This document shows positions 43,211 to 52,753 of a stretch of DNA of 64,000 bases, piece by piece. A program made the position numbers and the translations under genes. The DNA comes from Chitinophaga rhizosphaerae (GTDB taxonomy: Bacteria; Bacteroidota; Bacteroidia; Chitinophagales; Chitinophagaceae): assembly GCF_003958645.1 (NCBI RefSeq), contig NZ_RXLO01000010.1:155179-219178 (forward strand), written 5' to 3'. Every line of letters starts with the position of its first letter. Position 1 is the first letter of the stretch. Below the pieces are notes generated by a model. It saw nothing but the letters and a program-made list of their open reading frames with translations. It was not told where the DNA came from and searched no databases.

Positions 43211-46200
43211 TTAAAACTTTGTGTGCAACCCAATTGTATAGGATGTCCGCATGGGGAGTACTTGGTTCTCGGGATCTATACCCAACTTGTTAGCTTTCCA
43301 AATGACGCCAATATTTGAAACCATTGCTTTGAATACCAGCGGCTCCTTTCGTGCGCCAAACAACGTCCATTTATCCAGAGTATACTCAAGTGCAACGTCC
43401 TGGATCCGAAAATGGTCTCCTTTCTGCACCAGGATACTGGAGTTCCGGTAGAAGTTCTCCCTGGCTGGATCATCTGCAACGACAGCAGATGGAATATTGG
43501 TACTTCTCTCGTCCCCTGGCTTTTTCCATCGATTTGTAAAATCGGAGTGTCCATTCCAAAACGTAATCAATTCGCTATAGTTGATGGACCTCCTCCGGAA
43601 ATAATACCCTAGGCTGTACCTGATATTGAATGAAAGTGTAAGGTACTTCCATGACACTTGGTTTAATATATTCCCAAAATACTTTGGAACAGCGGTGCCG
43701 TAGTTAATCAGTTCTGACACTTTAGTATTATTGTCTGCCACGACTAAATTATATGATGAAATGGTATCACTTAATATTCCCTGGGGAGATCCATCCGCTG
43801 CGCTCAATCCACCCCATTTGTATGCATATAACTTATTTAATGATGTACCAATTATCGTTGAACCTGATTGTAGGTAAACAGAAGAGATTTCGGACAAATT
43901 GGGAGTGATATCGTCGTAGTCTAGTACTTTATCCATATTTGAACTAAAATTAATGGTCGATGTCCAGTTCAAATCTCTATTATTTATTATCCTGCCTCCG
44001 ACTTGAACATCGATTCCTTTTGTTCGAAGCGTTGCATAGTTCCCGTAATAGGAAGGTACACCCCTTGTTGCCTCTGTAAAAATTGGGCCGATCAGGTCAA
44101 TCCCTTTCTTATTGTATACCTCAAAAAAACCATATAACCTGTTCTTGAAAAATGAATAGTCCAATCCCAGATTAATTGTCCTGACTCTCTCCCAAGTTAA
44201 ATCCGGATTCGACGGATTGAGCAGCATTGCATAAGGTGTTCGGATATAAATATTTCCTGAGGCCGCCACATAGCCTATTGTCGGCTTCGAAGAAACGGTA
44301 GTATTTAGGTTGCCATTCACGCCATAGGTAGCTCTGATCTTTAACTGGTCTATAAACCTTGCCGACTGCATAAAACTCTCGCTAGAAATAACCCATCCGA
44401 GCCCGGTTGACCATAGCGGAACCCTCCTGTTGTTAACATTTACGCCGAAAAGATTGGCCGCATCCAGCCTTATGCTAGCTGACAATAAATACTTCGAAAG
44501 GTATGTATAGGAGCCATTTGCATAATAGCTGAAGAATCGCCTATTCATTACGCTTGTGCCTACTGGATTATATGAGCTTAGTATACCACTTCCCGAAGGC
44601 CTGACGGGATATATTGTGTTATAATTAACCTGGACTGATGTGAGCGTTTCGTCATTAAATCCAATCATGGAACTCCGGCTATCTTCTGTCCTTCCTTCGC
44701 TAGCTTCCAGTCCAGCTAGTACATTTAGATCACTGTTGGACCAGTTTTTTCCGTAAACTACCTGCCCCCTTGCATTCCATCCAGTCAAACGCTGGAACAA
44801 ATTTGAAATGTAAGACCCCTTAGGAAACGGGTATACCAAGGAACCTGACATTGGGTCGATATCTGCGTATTTATTTACTTCATTTCGGACTAAATATGAA
44901 TTGGGAGAATAGTAGTAATTGTTGGTAGCCCATGAGCGATTATATTGACCAGAAAGTTCAACACTAAGTCCTTTTAAAACCTTGAATTTCAGATTACCAC
45001 CAAGTCGCACATTGTCGATAGTTGTTGAGTTCTTGGATTCCCGGAGCTCGTTTAGCGGCTTAAAATGCCAATCCATCAATCCGATATTAGAAACAGTATC
45101 AATGTAGACACTTCTAAGTCCTTCCACGGGACTGGGTATAGCAAGTGGTGTTCCATTGGTGCTGGCAAGTGCCGAATAGGGAGAAACCTGGCTCACATAT
45201 CCTGAAAGGGGAACTAGCTGATCATAAGTTAAGTTTGGTTTCTTACCCGCAGTATGGGAATAATCAATAAAATAAGCTGCTTCAAGAAATTGAGTCAGTT
45301 TGTTTGAGCTGGAACTTCGAACCGTGAACCTTTCACTGCTTGCGCCTATCTGATCTGTTCGGTCTCTGTCGTAACCCACGGAAGTGTAGTAGCTCGCCTT
45401 TGCCGAGCCTCCCCTGATGCTAAGGTTATACTGATGTCTTAATGAATTTTGAAGAAAATACTTTGATACATCATCGTTAATATTCTGTTGACCTAATTTT
45501 CCTAGTGCACTTTCGACTTGGGCTGCGCTTAACTCGCCTCTTCGTCCTGCCAACATTGTTTCCACAGCCTGTGGAAGTATAGGGAAATAACCAACTCCTG
45601 TAAATAGATCATCATAAATATCGTAATTCCCTGCCTGAAATTGCATCTTTTCAAATTCAATAACATCTTTTCCAGACATCATATTCAGTGAGTTTATCCT
45701 GGGCTTCTCAGTTACTGTAAAATTGGCCGAAACATTAAACTCTGTCTTCAAATTATATTGCCCCTTCTTTGTTGTGACAACAATTACTCCGTTTCCGGAT
45801 CGGGCTCCCCAAATTGAGGCAGCTGCTGCATCTTTTAAGACAGTAATGGATTCAACATCGTTGGGATTTAACCTCTCGACCATCTCCAACCCCGACGGGT
45901 ACTCTTCATAGGGGAATCCATCAATTACAACCAACGGCATCCTGTTTGAATTTATCGTGCTATAGCCCCGTATCACATACTTTGTACTCCCCGCGCCTAC
46001 CGGATCATATCTCAGTCCGTTTGTAACGTAGCTGATTCGATCTAGTATATTTGTTGAAGGCGTCCTACCTAATAGCTTATTATCGAGTTGAACAAAGCTC
46101 CCTGTAATTCTTTCCCTCGGAATCGTCTGATAGCCGGTAGAAACGACTTCTATAGCGTTAATGTTCCGCACAATCGAATCCAGCTCTACCTTTATGTAAG

Positions 46201-46768
46201 TTTGATTGCCAACGCGGATCTGCTTCGTGTCAAATCCAATGGAAGAAATAAGCAACACTGAATTTTTTGGCACGCCGGAAATGAAAAAATTACCGGCCTT
46301 GTCCGATACATTTCCCTTTCCGCTTCCTTTAATATATATTGTACTACCCGGGAGAGGGATACCCTTTCTATCCTGAACTATCCCGGATATATCGACCTTG
46401 GGGACCGTGTCTATATTTACATCATTGTGGGAGAGTTTTAATTCCGGGGCGATGATGATCGATTTTCCACTAAAGCGCCAAACCACTTTCTTTGTTTTAA
46501 ATAGTTTTGCGAGGACTTCACTTATAGTTGCACCCCTTACTGACAGATTAACAAGTGATTCACCATCCAATACAGGTTTACCATAGAAAAAAGTGTATCC
46601 TGTTTGCCGCTCTATCATTATAAGTACTTTTTCAATTGAAATGTTATTTGCATCAATCGATACATTGCTTGAGTCCTGGGCAGACAGGCCGCGGCTTTCA
46701 ATCGTTATGAATAAAAGCGGCAATAAAAGGAACTTACCCCAGCTTTTGACTTGGTACAATTTTATCAT
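43211..46768 (-). CDS. SusC/RagA-family TonB-dependent transporter with STN domain
   Basis: A 1185-aa outer-membrane importer. Signal peptide region (KFLLLPLLFITIESRGLSAQ), STN domain about 35-105 (ISIEKVLIMIERQTGYTFFYGK), carboxypeptidase-regulatory-like domain about 125-205 (ISGIVQDRKGIPLPGSTIYIKG), plug from about 208 (VVSTGYQTIPRERITGSFVQL; SITVLKDAAAASIWGARSGNG), and a barrel ending in YTIGLHTKF. The STN domain implies signalling to the FecR at 47876 and the sigma factor at 46848. Its genomic neighbourhood of thiol proteins may hint at its cargo, but that is speculation. Confidence 0.94.
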   Translation of the reverse strand: MIKLYQVKSWGKFLLLPLLFITIESRGLSAQDSSNVSIDANNISIEKVLIMIERQTGYTFFYGKPVLDGESLVNLSVRGATISEVLAKLFKTKKVVWRFSGKSIIIAPELKLSHNDVNIDTVPKVDISGIVQDRKGIPLPGSTIYIKGSGKGNVSDKAGNFFISGVPKNSVLLISSIGFDTKQIRVGNQTYIKVELDSIVRNINAIEVVSTGYQTIPRERITGSFVQLDNKLLGRTPSTNILDRISYVTNGLRYDPVGAGSTKYVIRGYSTINSNRMPLVVIDGFPYEEYPSGLEMVERLNPNDVESITVLKDAAAASIWGARSGNGVIVVTTKKGQYNLKTEFNVSANFTVTEKPRINSLNMMSGKDVIEFEKMQFQAGNYDIYDDLFTGVGYFPILPQAVETMLAGRRGELSAAQVESALGKLGQQNINDDVSKYFLQNSLRHQYNLSIRGGSAKASYYTSVGYDRDRTDQIGASSERFTVRSSSSNKLTQFLEAAYFIDYSHTAGKKPNLTYDQLVPLSGYVSQVSPYSALASTNGTPLAIPSPVEGLRSVYIDTVSNIGLMDWHFKPLNELRESKNSTTIDNVRLGGNLKFKVLKGLSVELSGQYNRSWATNNYYYSPNSYLVRNEVNKYADIDPMSGSLVYPFPKGSYISNLFQRLTGWNARGQVVYGKNWSNSDLNVLAGLEASEGRTEDSRSSMIGFNDETLTSVQVNYNTIYPVRPSGSGILSSYNPVGTSVMNRRFFSYYANGSYTYLSKYLLSASIRLDAANLFGVNVNNRRVPLWSTGLGWVISSESFMQSARFIDQLKIRATYGVNGNLNTTVSSKPTIGYVAASGNIYIRTPYAMLLNPSNPDLTWERVRTINLGLDYSFFKNRLYGFFEVYNKKGIDLIGPIFTEATRGVPSYYGNYATLRTKGIDVQVGGRIINNRDLNWTSTINFSSNMDKVLDYDDITPNLSEISSVYLQSGSTIIGTSLNKLYAYKWGGLSAADGSPQGILSDTISSYNLVVADNNTKVSELINYGTAVPKYFGNILNQVSWKYLTLSFNIRYSLGYYFRRRSINYSELITFWNGHSDFTNRWKKPGDERSTNIPSAVVADDPARENFYRNSSILVQKGDHFRIQDVALEYTLDKWTLFGARKEPLVFKAMVSNIGVIWKANKLGIDPENQVLPMRTSYTIGLHTKF

Positions 46769-46847
46769 ATCCTAATAATTTGAAATTTCTAGTCGAACAA
46801 TATTCATTTAGCCTGGTAAGAATTGGAGAAAACGCTTACTTCTTATG

Positions 46848-47438
46848 TCAAAACAAAAAAGAGAGAATAGGAATAAAGTATACCAGCTTAATGGAGCCTT
46901 TTAGCTCACTTCTGCCCAGCAGGAGATGTGTTTTGATTGTATTTTTGGAAACACCCATTCTTGCAGCAGCTTCTAGATAGGAAATACCTTCAAAGTATAC
47001 CATTGAAATAACCTTTCTGCGTTTGGGTGACAGCGATGAAACTGCTTTCTGAATTTTATCTTGGATTTCAGATGTGTTCTCCACTGGCAATTCAATGCCA
47101 CAGGATTTATCAGCGTGAATATTGGAATATTCAGTCTCGGATCGCTCCGAAACTGACCTTGCTTTTATAATAGATTTACATCGGTTACTTACGGTCTTAA
47201 ACAAATAGCTCCTTATATCGACAATATTGGGCCAAAGATCTTTCTTGATGCATAAGGCAACAAATGCATCCTGTACGGCATCCTCAGCCTTTGCGTTATC
47301 CTGCAAAAAGGCATAGGCGTACATACAAAGTGGCTTGTAGTACTTTTTGTAAGCCATTGTACATCCGGAAATATCGTTACGTCGAAAAGCCTGCAAAATG
47401 GAAAGATCCTCCATGATCGAATTATTAAATGATGCCAT
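46848..47438 (-). CDS. ECF-type RNA polymerase sigma factor
   Basis: A 196-aa sigma-70 family factor. Region 2: CTMAYKKYYKPLCMYAYAFLQDNAKAEDAVQDAFVALCIKKDLW. Region 4: AVSSLSPKRRKVISMVYFEGISYLEAAARMGVSKNTIKTHLLLGRSELKG. It ends in a hydrophobic tail, KLVYFIPILSFLF, like the first SusC-linked sigma. It lies 79 bp upstream of SusC in the same direction; its FecR partner is divergently transcribed 437 bp away. A reverse-strand CACCCTT sequence is at about 47537-47543. Confidence 0.92.
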   Translation of the reverse strand: MASFNNSIMEDLSILQAFRRNDISGCTMAYKKYYKPLCMYAYAFLQDNAKAEDAVQDAFVALCIKKDLWPNIVDIRSYLFKTVSNRCKSIIKARSVSERSETEYSNIHADKSCGIELPVENTSEIQDKIQKAVSSLSPKRRKVISMVYFEGISYLEAAARMGVSKNTIKTHLLLGRSELKGSIKLVYFIPILSFLF

Positions 47439-47875
47439 TATCTTATCAGGAGCGTTGTGGGATTGAAGGATTAAGGTGATTGGAGGGAAAGAAATTATCT
47501 GTTTCCGTTCCCCAAGTTTGCAAAAACATAAGGGGAAGGGTGTTATTTGCTTGTTAAACGAACAAATAATTATTTTTTTGAATTATTCACCCTTTCTGAT
47601 CTTGAGGATTACCCAATTATCAATTTTCTTTTCAAGACAATGAGCATTAATATATTGCATAATATAACTTTTTAGGACACCTGTTTTTGAATACAATCCA
47701 CTCCAATACACTAACTTGTTTGTCTATTTTGTTATAAAGCAGTTAACACTTTGGAATGAACTAACTCCAAGTACACCATGGCGTCATATAAATAACTTGT
47801 GGAATCTTAAATTAATTATTGTTAAATAGTAAACTCATTTTCACCCTTTGATAATTACAGCAGCGTCTTATTACT
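47439..47875. other. 437 bp divergent regulatory region
   Basis: No gene. Between the sigma (minus) and FecR (plus) genes it carries TTCACCCTTT twice on the plus strand (47586-47595 and 47840-47849) and a partial CACCCTT on the minus strand near 47540. Confidence 0.5.
47840..47849 (+). promoter_or_regulatory. TTCACCCTTT motif (one of a recurring set)
   Basis: The same ten bases occur at 34743-34752, 41041-41050, 47586-47595 and here, with a variant at 36514-36523 (TTCACCCCTC), all on the plus strand upstream of plus-strand genes. Distances to the start codons differ (26 to about 79 bp), so it may be a promoter part or an operator. Confidence 0.4.
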
Positions 47876-49051
47876 ATGCAAACAGAAATTATCTATTTAT
47901 TATATCGAGATCGGCTTGGTGAATTAACCCCAAACGAAATGAAAGTATTGGATTCTATACTTGCCTGCAATGAGGAAGCTGTAGTATTTAAGAAACACCT
48001 GGCTGAAATCCCGGACCAGTCCATCAGGGATTTCATGGAGAATCTTGACAAAAAAGATCTTGACACGTCCTGGAACGAAATTCTCGTAATTGCTCAAGAT
48101 GGAAAACTCCTCACAAGGAGCAAATTGAAAAAGAAACTCCAGCTTACAATTGGAGTAATCGCGGCATCATTCCTGCTTTTTATTGGCAGCTTAACTTTTA
48201 TACACTACCACACGAACGATTCCTATAAACATTTATCCAGCCTTGCTGGCGGCCCCCAATTTACGCTGGCAGACGGAACTGCATATTCATTAGAAGACTC
48301 GAGGGCCCTAGACGCATTAAAGAAAAAACATTCGCTTAATTTCTCGAACAAGAGCATGTTGCTAGAAAATGGGAATAGTTCTGGTCCTATTGAAGGCCTA
48401 AATACAATTGAAGTACCGATCACCGAGGACTACAAGATAGTATTGCCCGATGGTTCAAAAGTTTGGCTAAATAGTGAGTCAAAAATGAGATTTCCATTCG
48501 CGTTCGGTGATAAAAGGGAAATCTTCCTGGACGAGGGGGAAGCTTACTTTGAGGTCTCTCACAATGGTGATAAGCCATTTATTGTTCATACCCCGAGAGG
48601 AAAAATCAATGTTCTCGGCACCTCGTTTAATGTAAACCTATATGCAATTCACAAGGAGGTGACCTCGCTGATTACTGGAAAAATCGCAGTCAATGCTATT
48701 TCCGGTGAAACGAAGGTCCTCTTACCTGGATGGGAATCAAGTGTTTTTTCCGACCAAATTCGGACTGCAGAGAACTTTGACCAAGTATCAACATTGGGCT
48801 GGATGAGCGGCGTAACTTACTTTAAGGAAGCTTCTATATATGAGATTGCTAAGGCAATGAAGCGGTGGTACAATGTCGATCTAACCATTGACGACGATAG
48901 TTCTTTCTTAGATGTAAAGCTAAGGGGTAAACTTTTCAAAGAAGCGCCTGTCCAGCAATTCATTAATGATATGAATGAGACCAAAGTTGTGACTTTTTAT
49001 TGGATCAATACTTCACTACATTGTAAAGTGGGTGAGTATGCCCAATATTAA
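47876..49051 (+). CDS. FecR-family anti-sigma factor (divergent)
   Basis: A 391-aa membrane regulator. The cytoplasmic N-terminus (about 1-90) has LTPNEMKVLDSILACNEEAVVFKKHLA. One transmembrane helix lies at about 91-108 (LTIGVIAASFLLFIGSLTFI). FecR landmarks: DYKIVLPDGSKVWLNSESKMRFPFAF, REIFLDEGEAYFEV, FIVHTPRGKINVLGTSFNVNLY, TSLITGKIAVN. DUF4974-type C-terminus: VDLTIDDDSSFLDVKLRGKLFKEAPVQQFINDMNETKVVTFYW. It faces away from its likely sigma and SusC partners, whereas the first locus keeps all four genes on one strand. Confidence 0.92.
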   Translation: MQTEIIYLLYRDRLGELTPNEMKVLDSILACNEEAVVFKKHLAEIPDQSIRDFMENLDKKDLDTSWNEILVIAQDGKLLTRSKLKKKLQLTIGVIAASFLLFIGSLTFIHYHTNDSYKHLSSLAGGPQFTLADGTAYSLEDSRALDALKKKHSLNFSNKSMLLENGNSSGPIEGLNTIEVPITEDYKIVLPDGSKVWLNSESKMRFPFAFGDKREIFLDEGEAYFEVSHNGDKPFIVHTPRGKINVLGTSFNVNLYAIHKEVTSLITGKIAVNAISGETKVLLPGWESSVFSDQIRTAENFDQVSTLGWMSGVTYFKEASIYEIAKAMKRWYNVDLTIDDDSSFLDVKLRGKLFKEAPVQQFINDMNETKVVTFYWINTSLHCKVGEYAQY

Positions 49052-49054
49052 CAA

Positions 49055-49082
49055 TGGCCTTTGGAGAAAGGCCACTGTATTT
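49055..49082 (+). terminator. Terminator after FecR
   Basis: TGGCCTTT (49055-49062) pairs with AAAGGCCA (49067-49074) over a 4-nt loop, 3 bp after the FecR stop codon; only a weak T-rich tail follows. Confidence 0.6.
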
Positions 49083-49323
49083 GAAGCGCTATAATGTTGC
49101 AATAAAATGGGATTTACCCAAAGACAAAAAAATGAAAAACTTGAAGTACGCTTTATTAAATGCATCCTAAATATCCGCAATTGTACTGCAATCTAACTGC
49201 GGCCAAAATATTCAAATCCTGCCAGACCAGATTAACAGAACTCTGATCAAGCTCTTATTCGATCGAAGCTGGGCTGAATGTGCAATTTTTATGCATGGGC
49301 CCCATTGGGAGATAGGGCAAATT

Positions 49324-49953
49324 TTAGCTACTCTCAAATGCAAAAATTTCGGCATTGGTAAGGTTCGACGCTGGTGAGAGACGTTGACGAGATCCTTGCT
49401 TTATCCAGGCTGACAGTAAACTTAATGTCATGGCCATATAGGTTCCAGGACCGAAGCCTTCTTGTAATTCAAACCGGGTTCCCGCTGACACGGCAAGCCC
49501 CTCACCCGCAATTACCCCTTCTTCAAATGACCACAAAGAGTTACCTAGAATTTGTGCAGTGGCCATATAGCGATCTTCGGTGCCCAGAAGTTCAGTAGCC
49601 ATTTCCTCGGTGAGTATCATGTATACAAGCTGAAAACCTTCCCCGAAACACACAACCCCTGCCATAAAGTCCTGTATCAGATTGAAATCAAGGTCCTCAA
49701 TGAAGAATTGGTTTGCGTCAAAATCCATCATAATTTCTTCGCTAACGTACAAATTGGTAGCATTGGGAACCGGGTTGGTTTCACTAAATCGGCCTACTGT
49801 TCGCATCAGTAAGCTGAGCCCTGGTGAATTGGCGACGAACTCATGCTGCTCATCTTCAACCGACGTTAAGGGAAGGTCGCCATCTTTCCAAATTGCATAC
49901 TCTTCGAAAGCTCTAAACATTGGAAAGGTATCGTTGGACACTTCTATATTCAT
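49324..49953 (-). CDS. Hypothetical acidic protein
   Basis: A 209-aa, strongly acidic soluble protein (many Glu/Asp, for example TSVEDEQHEF, SEEIMMDFDANQFFIEDLDFN). It has no signal peptide and no recognised motif. The middle has a hydrophobic stretch (FMAGVVCFGEGFQLVYMIL). It is preceded by a 333-bp non-coding gap and is not obviously part of the FecR locus. Confidence 0.55.
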   Translation of the reverse strand: MNIEVSNDTFPMFRAFEEYAIWKDGDLPLTSVEDEQHEFVANSPGLSLLMRTVGRFSETNPVPNATNLYVSEEIMMDFDANQFFIEDLDFNLIQDFMAGVVCFGEGFQLVYMILTEEMATELLGTEDRYMATAQILGNSLWSFEEGVIAGEGLAVSAGTRFELQEGFGPGTYMAMTLSLLSAWIKQGSRQRLSPASNLTNAEIFAFESS

Positions 49954-50286
49954 GTGATATTAATTTATTGGAAAAATAATTGAGCGGTATATAATTCGTG
50001 AAAATACATTTAGTATTTTCCGGGCACCAGGCATCGGTACTGAGCGAATTAGCATTTTTGTACTTGTTGGGGCGAAGATTGGTATTTGTGGAGCGTGTAG
50101 CCTGCCAGGCACCGGTATTTCCATTTGTTACCTGTCCTTTGAGGGTATTCACAATACGGAAGCTGTATTTGTTTTCGCAAGGAATATGGTTGGCCATCCG
50201 GCGCTTGATTTAAACAAAGATAGCTGCCCTGGATCGAACATGGATGCGTAATGGCTAAAAATTCTTTTTGTCGCAGCTATCCTGCA
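49954..50286. other. 333 bp intergenic region
   Basis: No gene, repeat or terminator noticed. Confidence 0.4.
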
Positions 50287-50901
50287 TTACATCTTCTTCC
50301 CCATTCCATCATCTGGACCTCGCTCTCTCATCGAACGCTTCCTGCTTTCATTAGTTTGCAAATGGAAAAAGTATGCCGAAGTGAACTTTGAGGTAATGGA
50401 TTCGGGAAGATTGTTACTAAAGATGACGTAGCCGTCGGTAAGTTTGGGGATGATTCTTTCGCGAATTACCCGTTCCACTGCTTCACTTCCGCCTTTCATG
50501 GCTAGTAGCTGCTGTAGAGGCTGGTTCCATGAAACATATCGGAGATCCTCATATGGACGGCCATACACAAGACTATTCTCCAGATGGGACTTCGCGTCGC
50601 GTATGAAATTGAGCTTGTCAATTTCCTTTAGATGAGGTATCAAAAGATCGTCGATATAATCCTCTATCGCGGTCGCAGCCCCGCCGGCAGCTACACCTTC
50701 AGGAGAGGCTAGCCAAGCCTGGACGGCTTTGAGAACTGTCCGGCCGTTTGCATCATAGGCTACGACACTGGTCATGCCTCCTTTTCCATCATTAGTAGCC
50801 CTTGCAACCCTTATTTCGTCCACGAAGACTTCCGCGAAATAAGCGATGGTTTCCTCACTCAATTTATCATATACTTCCACATTTCGAAGGCTTACTTCCA
50901 T
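50287..50901 (-). CDS. Hypothetical protein
   Basis: A 204-aa soluble protein from the ATG at 50901 (MEVSLRNVEVYDKLSEETIAYF). An extended frame to the TTG at 50982 adds a less convincing N-terminus. Middle segments AVQAWLASPEGVAAGGAATAIEDYIDDLLIPHLKEIDKL and WNQPLQQLLAMKGGSEAVERVI look helical. The C-terminus is basic and Arg-rich. No family is recognised. Confidence 0.55.
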   Translation of the reverse strand: MEVSLRNVEVYDKLSEETIAYFAEVFVDEIRVARATNDGKGGMTSVVAYDANGRTVLKAVQAWLASPEGVAAGGAATAIEDYIDDLLIPHLKEIDKLNFIRDAKSHLENSLVYGRPYEDLRYVSWNQPLQQLLAMKGGSEAVERVIRERIIPKLTDGYVIFSNNLPESITSKFTSAYFFHLQTNESRKRSMRERGPDDGMGKKM

Positions 50902-51103
50902 AATGACAGGTTTATAGTATACTGAATTCCAAATTACGTGAACTATCCTTTCTCCCATCCTACATAGGACTTTTTTGAACAATCATTAACCTTTTAATTT
51001 GACCGGAAAAACCTCCTATATAGGAGGAATACTAAACGGACGGTCGTAAGATTGCGGATGATAATTTTTTGTATGAAGAACTTCCTTCACCTTACTAAAT
51101 CCA

Positions 51104-51913
51104 ATGATCATGCGTCTGACTGCTAAAACGGTTGCGCTAAATTTCCTACGGCCTGGATATCCCAGGGATCTTGCAGTTTCAGAGCGTACGCCAGCCTCAG
51201 ATCTCGCTTTCACCTATTTCGAGCATAGTTTTCCGGGGTTGATATCCAAATTTAGAGAGAGCGTGCAGATGATTACGCTTCCTTTCCTGGAAGCCTTTGA
51301 GCGGGCGGTTCCCAAGTTAATTGAACACCTCGCCGGCCAATCTCATCGCGAATGCGGGACAATGATACTGCCTGCACGGGAAGGTAGTACGCTCACAATC
51401 TTTTATGATTTATCGATAACTGATGCGGGCGCGGCGAGGATCGATATAACGGGTGATGCCTTTGGCTTCCACACCGGGCCCTTTCCCGGCCCCCGTTATT
51501 CCCTGTTTTTGAGTCGAAGAAAGGGACAGGGTCTGGCTTTTTCACCCGATGGTGCCACATCCAATGATAGTGTGCTGGCTGTAATCCACCGTGTCGTCCT
51601 GCTAAGACAATTTCTGAAGCTTTGTGAGGTAGAAACGAAATTCGTGGAGCCCGGCAGGAAATCGCACGTAGAAGGTCAAAAGTACCGCAACGAAACGCCA
51701 GTCCCCGTGGAGCTGATTTCTTGCACCTGGTTTACCAACATCGTGCGGACCGCGGGCTTTTCGGTTGGGGCGGACACCGGTGGATTCTTTCGCCTCCAGC
51801 ACTTTGGGCCTGGCCATTCAAAAAGCAGGTTTATCTGGATCAAGCCTTATCGGAAAAACGGATATACTATTCGTGCACGCGTCACTAAGTCCCCAAACGT
51901 TGGCTCTGGATAA
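51104..51913 (+). CDS. Hypothetical protein of a common Bacteroidota element-associated type
   Basis: A 269-aa soluble protein. The C-terminal block NETPVPVELISCTWFTNIVRTAGFSVGADTGGFFRLQHFGPGHSKSRFIWIKPYRKNGYTIRARV matches a pattern I know from Bacteroidota hypothetical proteins often found in mobile elements (TWFT ... FRLQP-G ... WI-x-FEK-GYTR-A), where the role is unknown. The N-terminal half has no motif. This and the two preceding genes form a small orphan cluster between the SusC locus and the RHS operon. Confidence 0.6.
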   Translation: MIMRLTAKTVALNFLRPGYPRDLAVSERTPASDLAFTYFEHSFPGLISKFRESVQMITLPFLEAFERAVPKLIEHLAGQSHRECGTMILPAREGSTLTIFYDLSITDAGAARIDITGDAFGFHTGPFPGPRYSLFLSRRKGQGLAFSPDGATSNDSVLAVIHRVVLLRQFLKLCEVETKFVEPGRKSHVEGQKYRNETPVPVELISCTWFTNIVRTAGFSVGADTGGFFRLQHFGPGHSKSRFIWIKPYRKNGYTIRARVTKSPNVGSG

Positions 51914-52160
51914 GTGGATATCGACATCGCGCCAACGTGTGACAACACCATTCAAGGCATCGTCCCCAAGTGTAGGAAGCAGGATTTCTCACCATTTCGG
52001 GAAAATAATGGATTTAGATCGCCGTTGGAAATATTAAGAAAAAGCAAGGCGCCAAATTTGGGCGCGGCTGCATGCTACATACAGTGTGACAACAATAGTG
52101 AAGAACAAAAGGATGGCCCTTTTTTCGGTGCCGTCCAATAGTTTACTTCGAACCTGCGGG

Positions 52161-52748
52161 TCATGGATGGCTTTTATTCCACCAAGGATACTTCCTGTCT
52201 ATTTCGAGTACCTTGAGCGGCAAATAGACATATGTCCAATTTTGCCCACGAATAAACGCTAGGTCCATCGTCGGCGGGTAATCGAACCCAAATATTGCTT
52301 CGCAATGGTGCATTTTCAGCTTGATCCACCGCATTTTCACCCAGGTGGCCCATGCATACCATTTAGGCAAGCCGAAGGCGTGAGGTCTACTACCCAGGAC
52401 AAACGGATTGACGGTAATCACCTTGTTTAATACTGATAGCGTCGCCGAATCGGCATGATCGTAGGGCGTGAAAGTATTGTCAATCGGCGCAGAGAGATAC
52501 TTCTCCTTATCAAAATGCTCGAAATTATCCTTCAGATAATGGGCAAACGGGCGTCCTGCAATGATACTATCCGGGACAAAATAATAGTGATTGCTATAGA
52601 CCCCTTCCCATTCTTTAACACGATTTTTCTTTAGGTCTGTAGATAAATAGAAGTAGCCAGATACCATCACTGTGTCAACAAACTGAATATAATGCTGCGC
52701 TCTCAAAGTGGCTGGCAGCAGTAGCATGGAAATTACTATTATTCGCAT
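52161..52748 (-). CDS. Secreted protein in the immunity-gene position of the RHS operon
   Basis: A 195-aa protein with a signal peptide (MRIIVISMLLLPATLRAQ). It starts 5 bp after the stop of the RHS-metalloprotease gene on the same strand. The mature part is aromatic-rich (YIQFVDTVMVSGYFYLSTDL, PKWYAWATWVKMRWIKLKMHHCEAIFGFDYPP, WTYVYLPLKVLEIDRKYPWW). No family is recognised. Position suggests an immunity protein that neutralises the preceding toxin in the periplasm; being exported fits a toxin acting outside the cytoplasm. The alternative is an unrelated secreted cargo. Confidence 0.65.
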   Translation of the reverse strand: MRIIVISMLLLPATLRAQHYIQFVDTVMVSGYFYLSTDLKKNRVKEWEGVYSNHYYFVPDSIIAGRPFAHYLKDNFEHFDKEKYLSAPIDNTFTPYDHADSATLSVLNKVITVNPFVLGSRPHAFGLPKWYAWATWVKMRWIKLKMHHCEAIFGFDYPPTMDLAFIRGQNWTYVYLPLKVLEIDRKYPWWNKSHP

Positions 52749-52753
52749 ATTGG

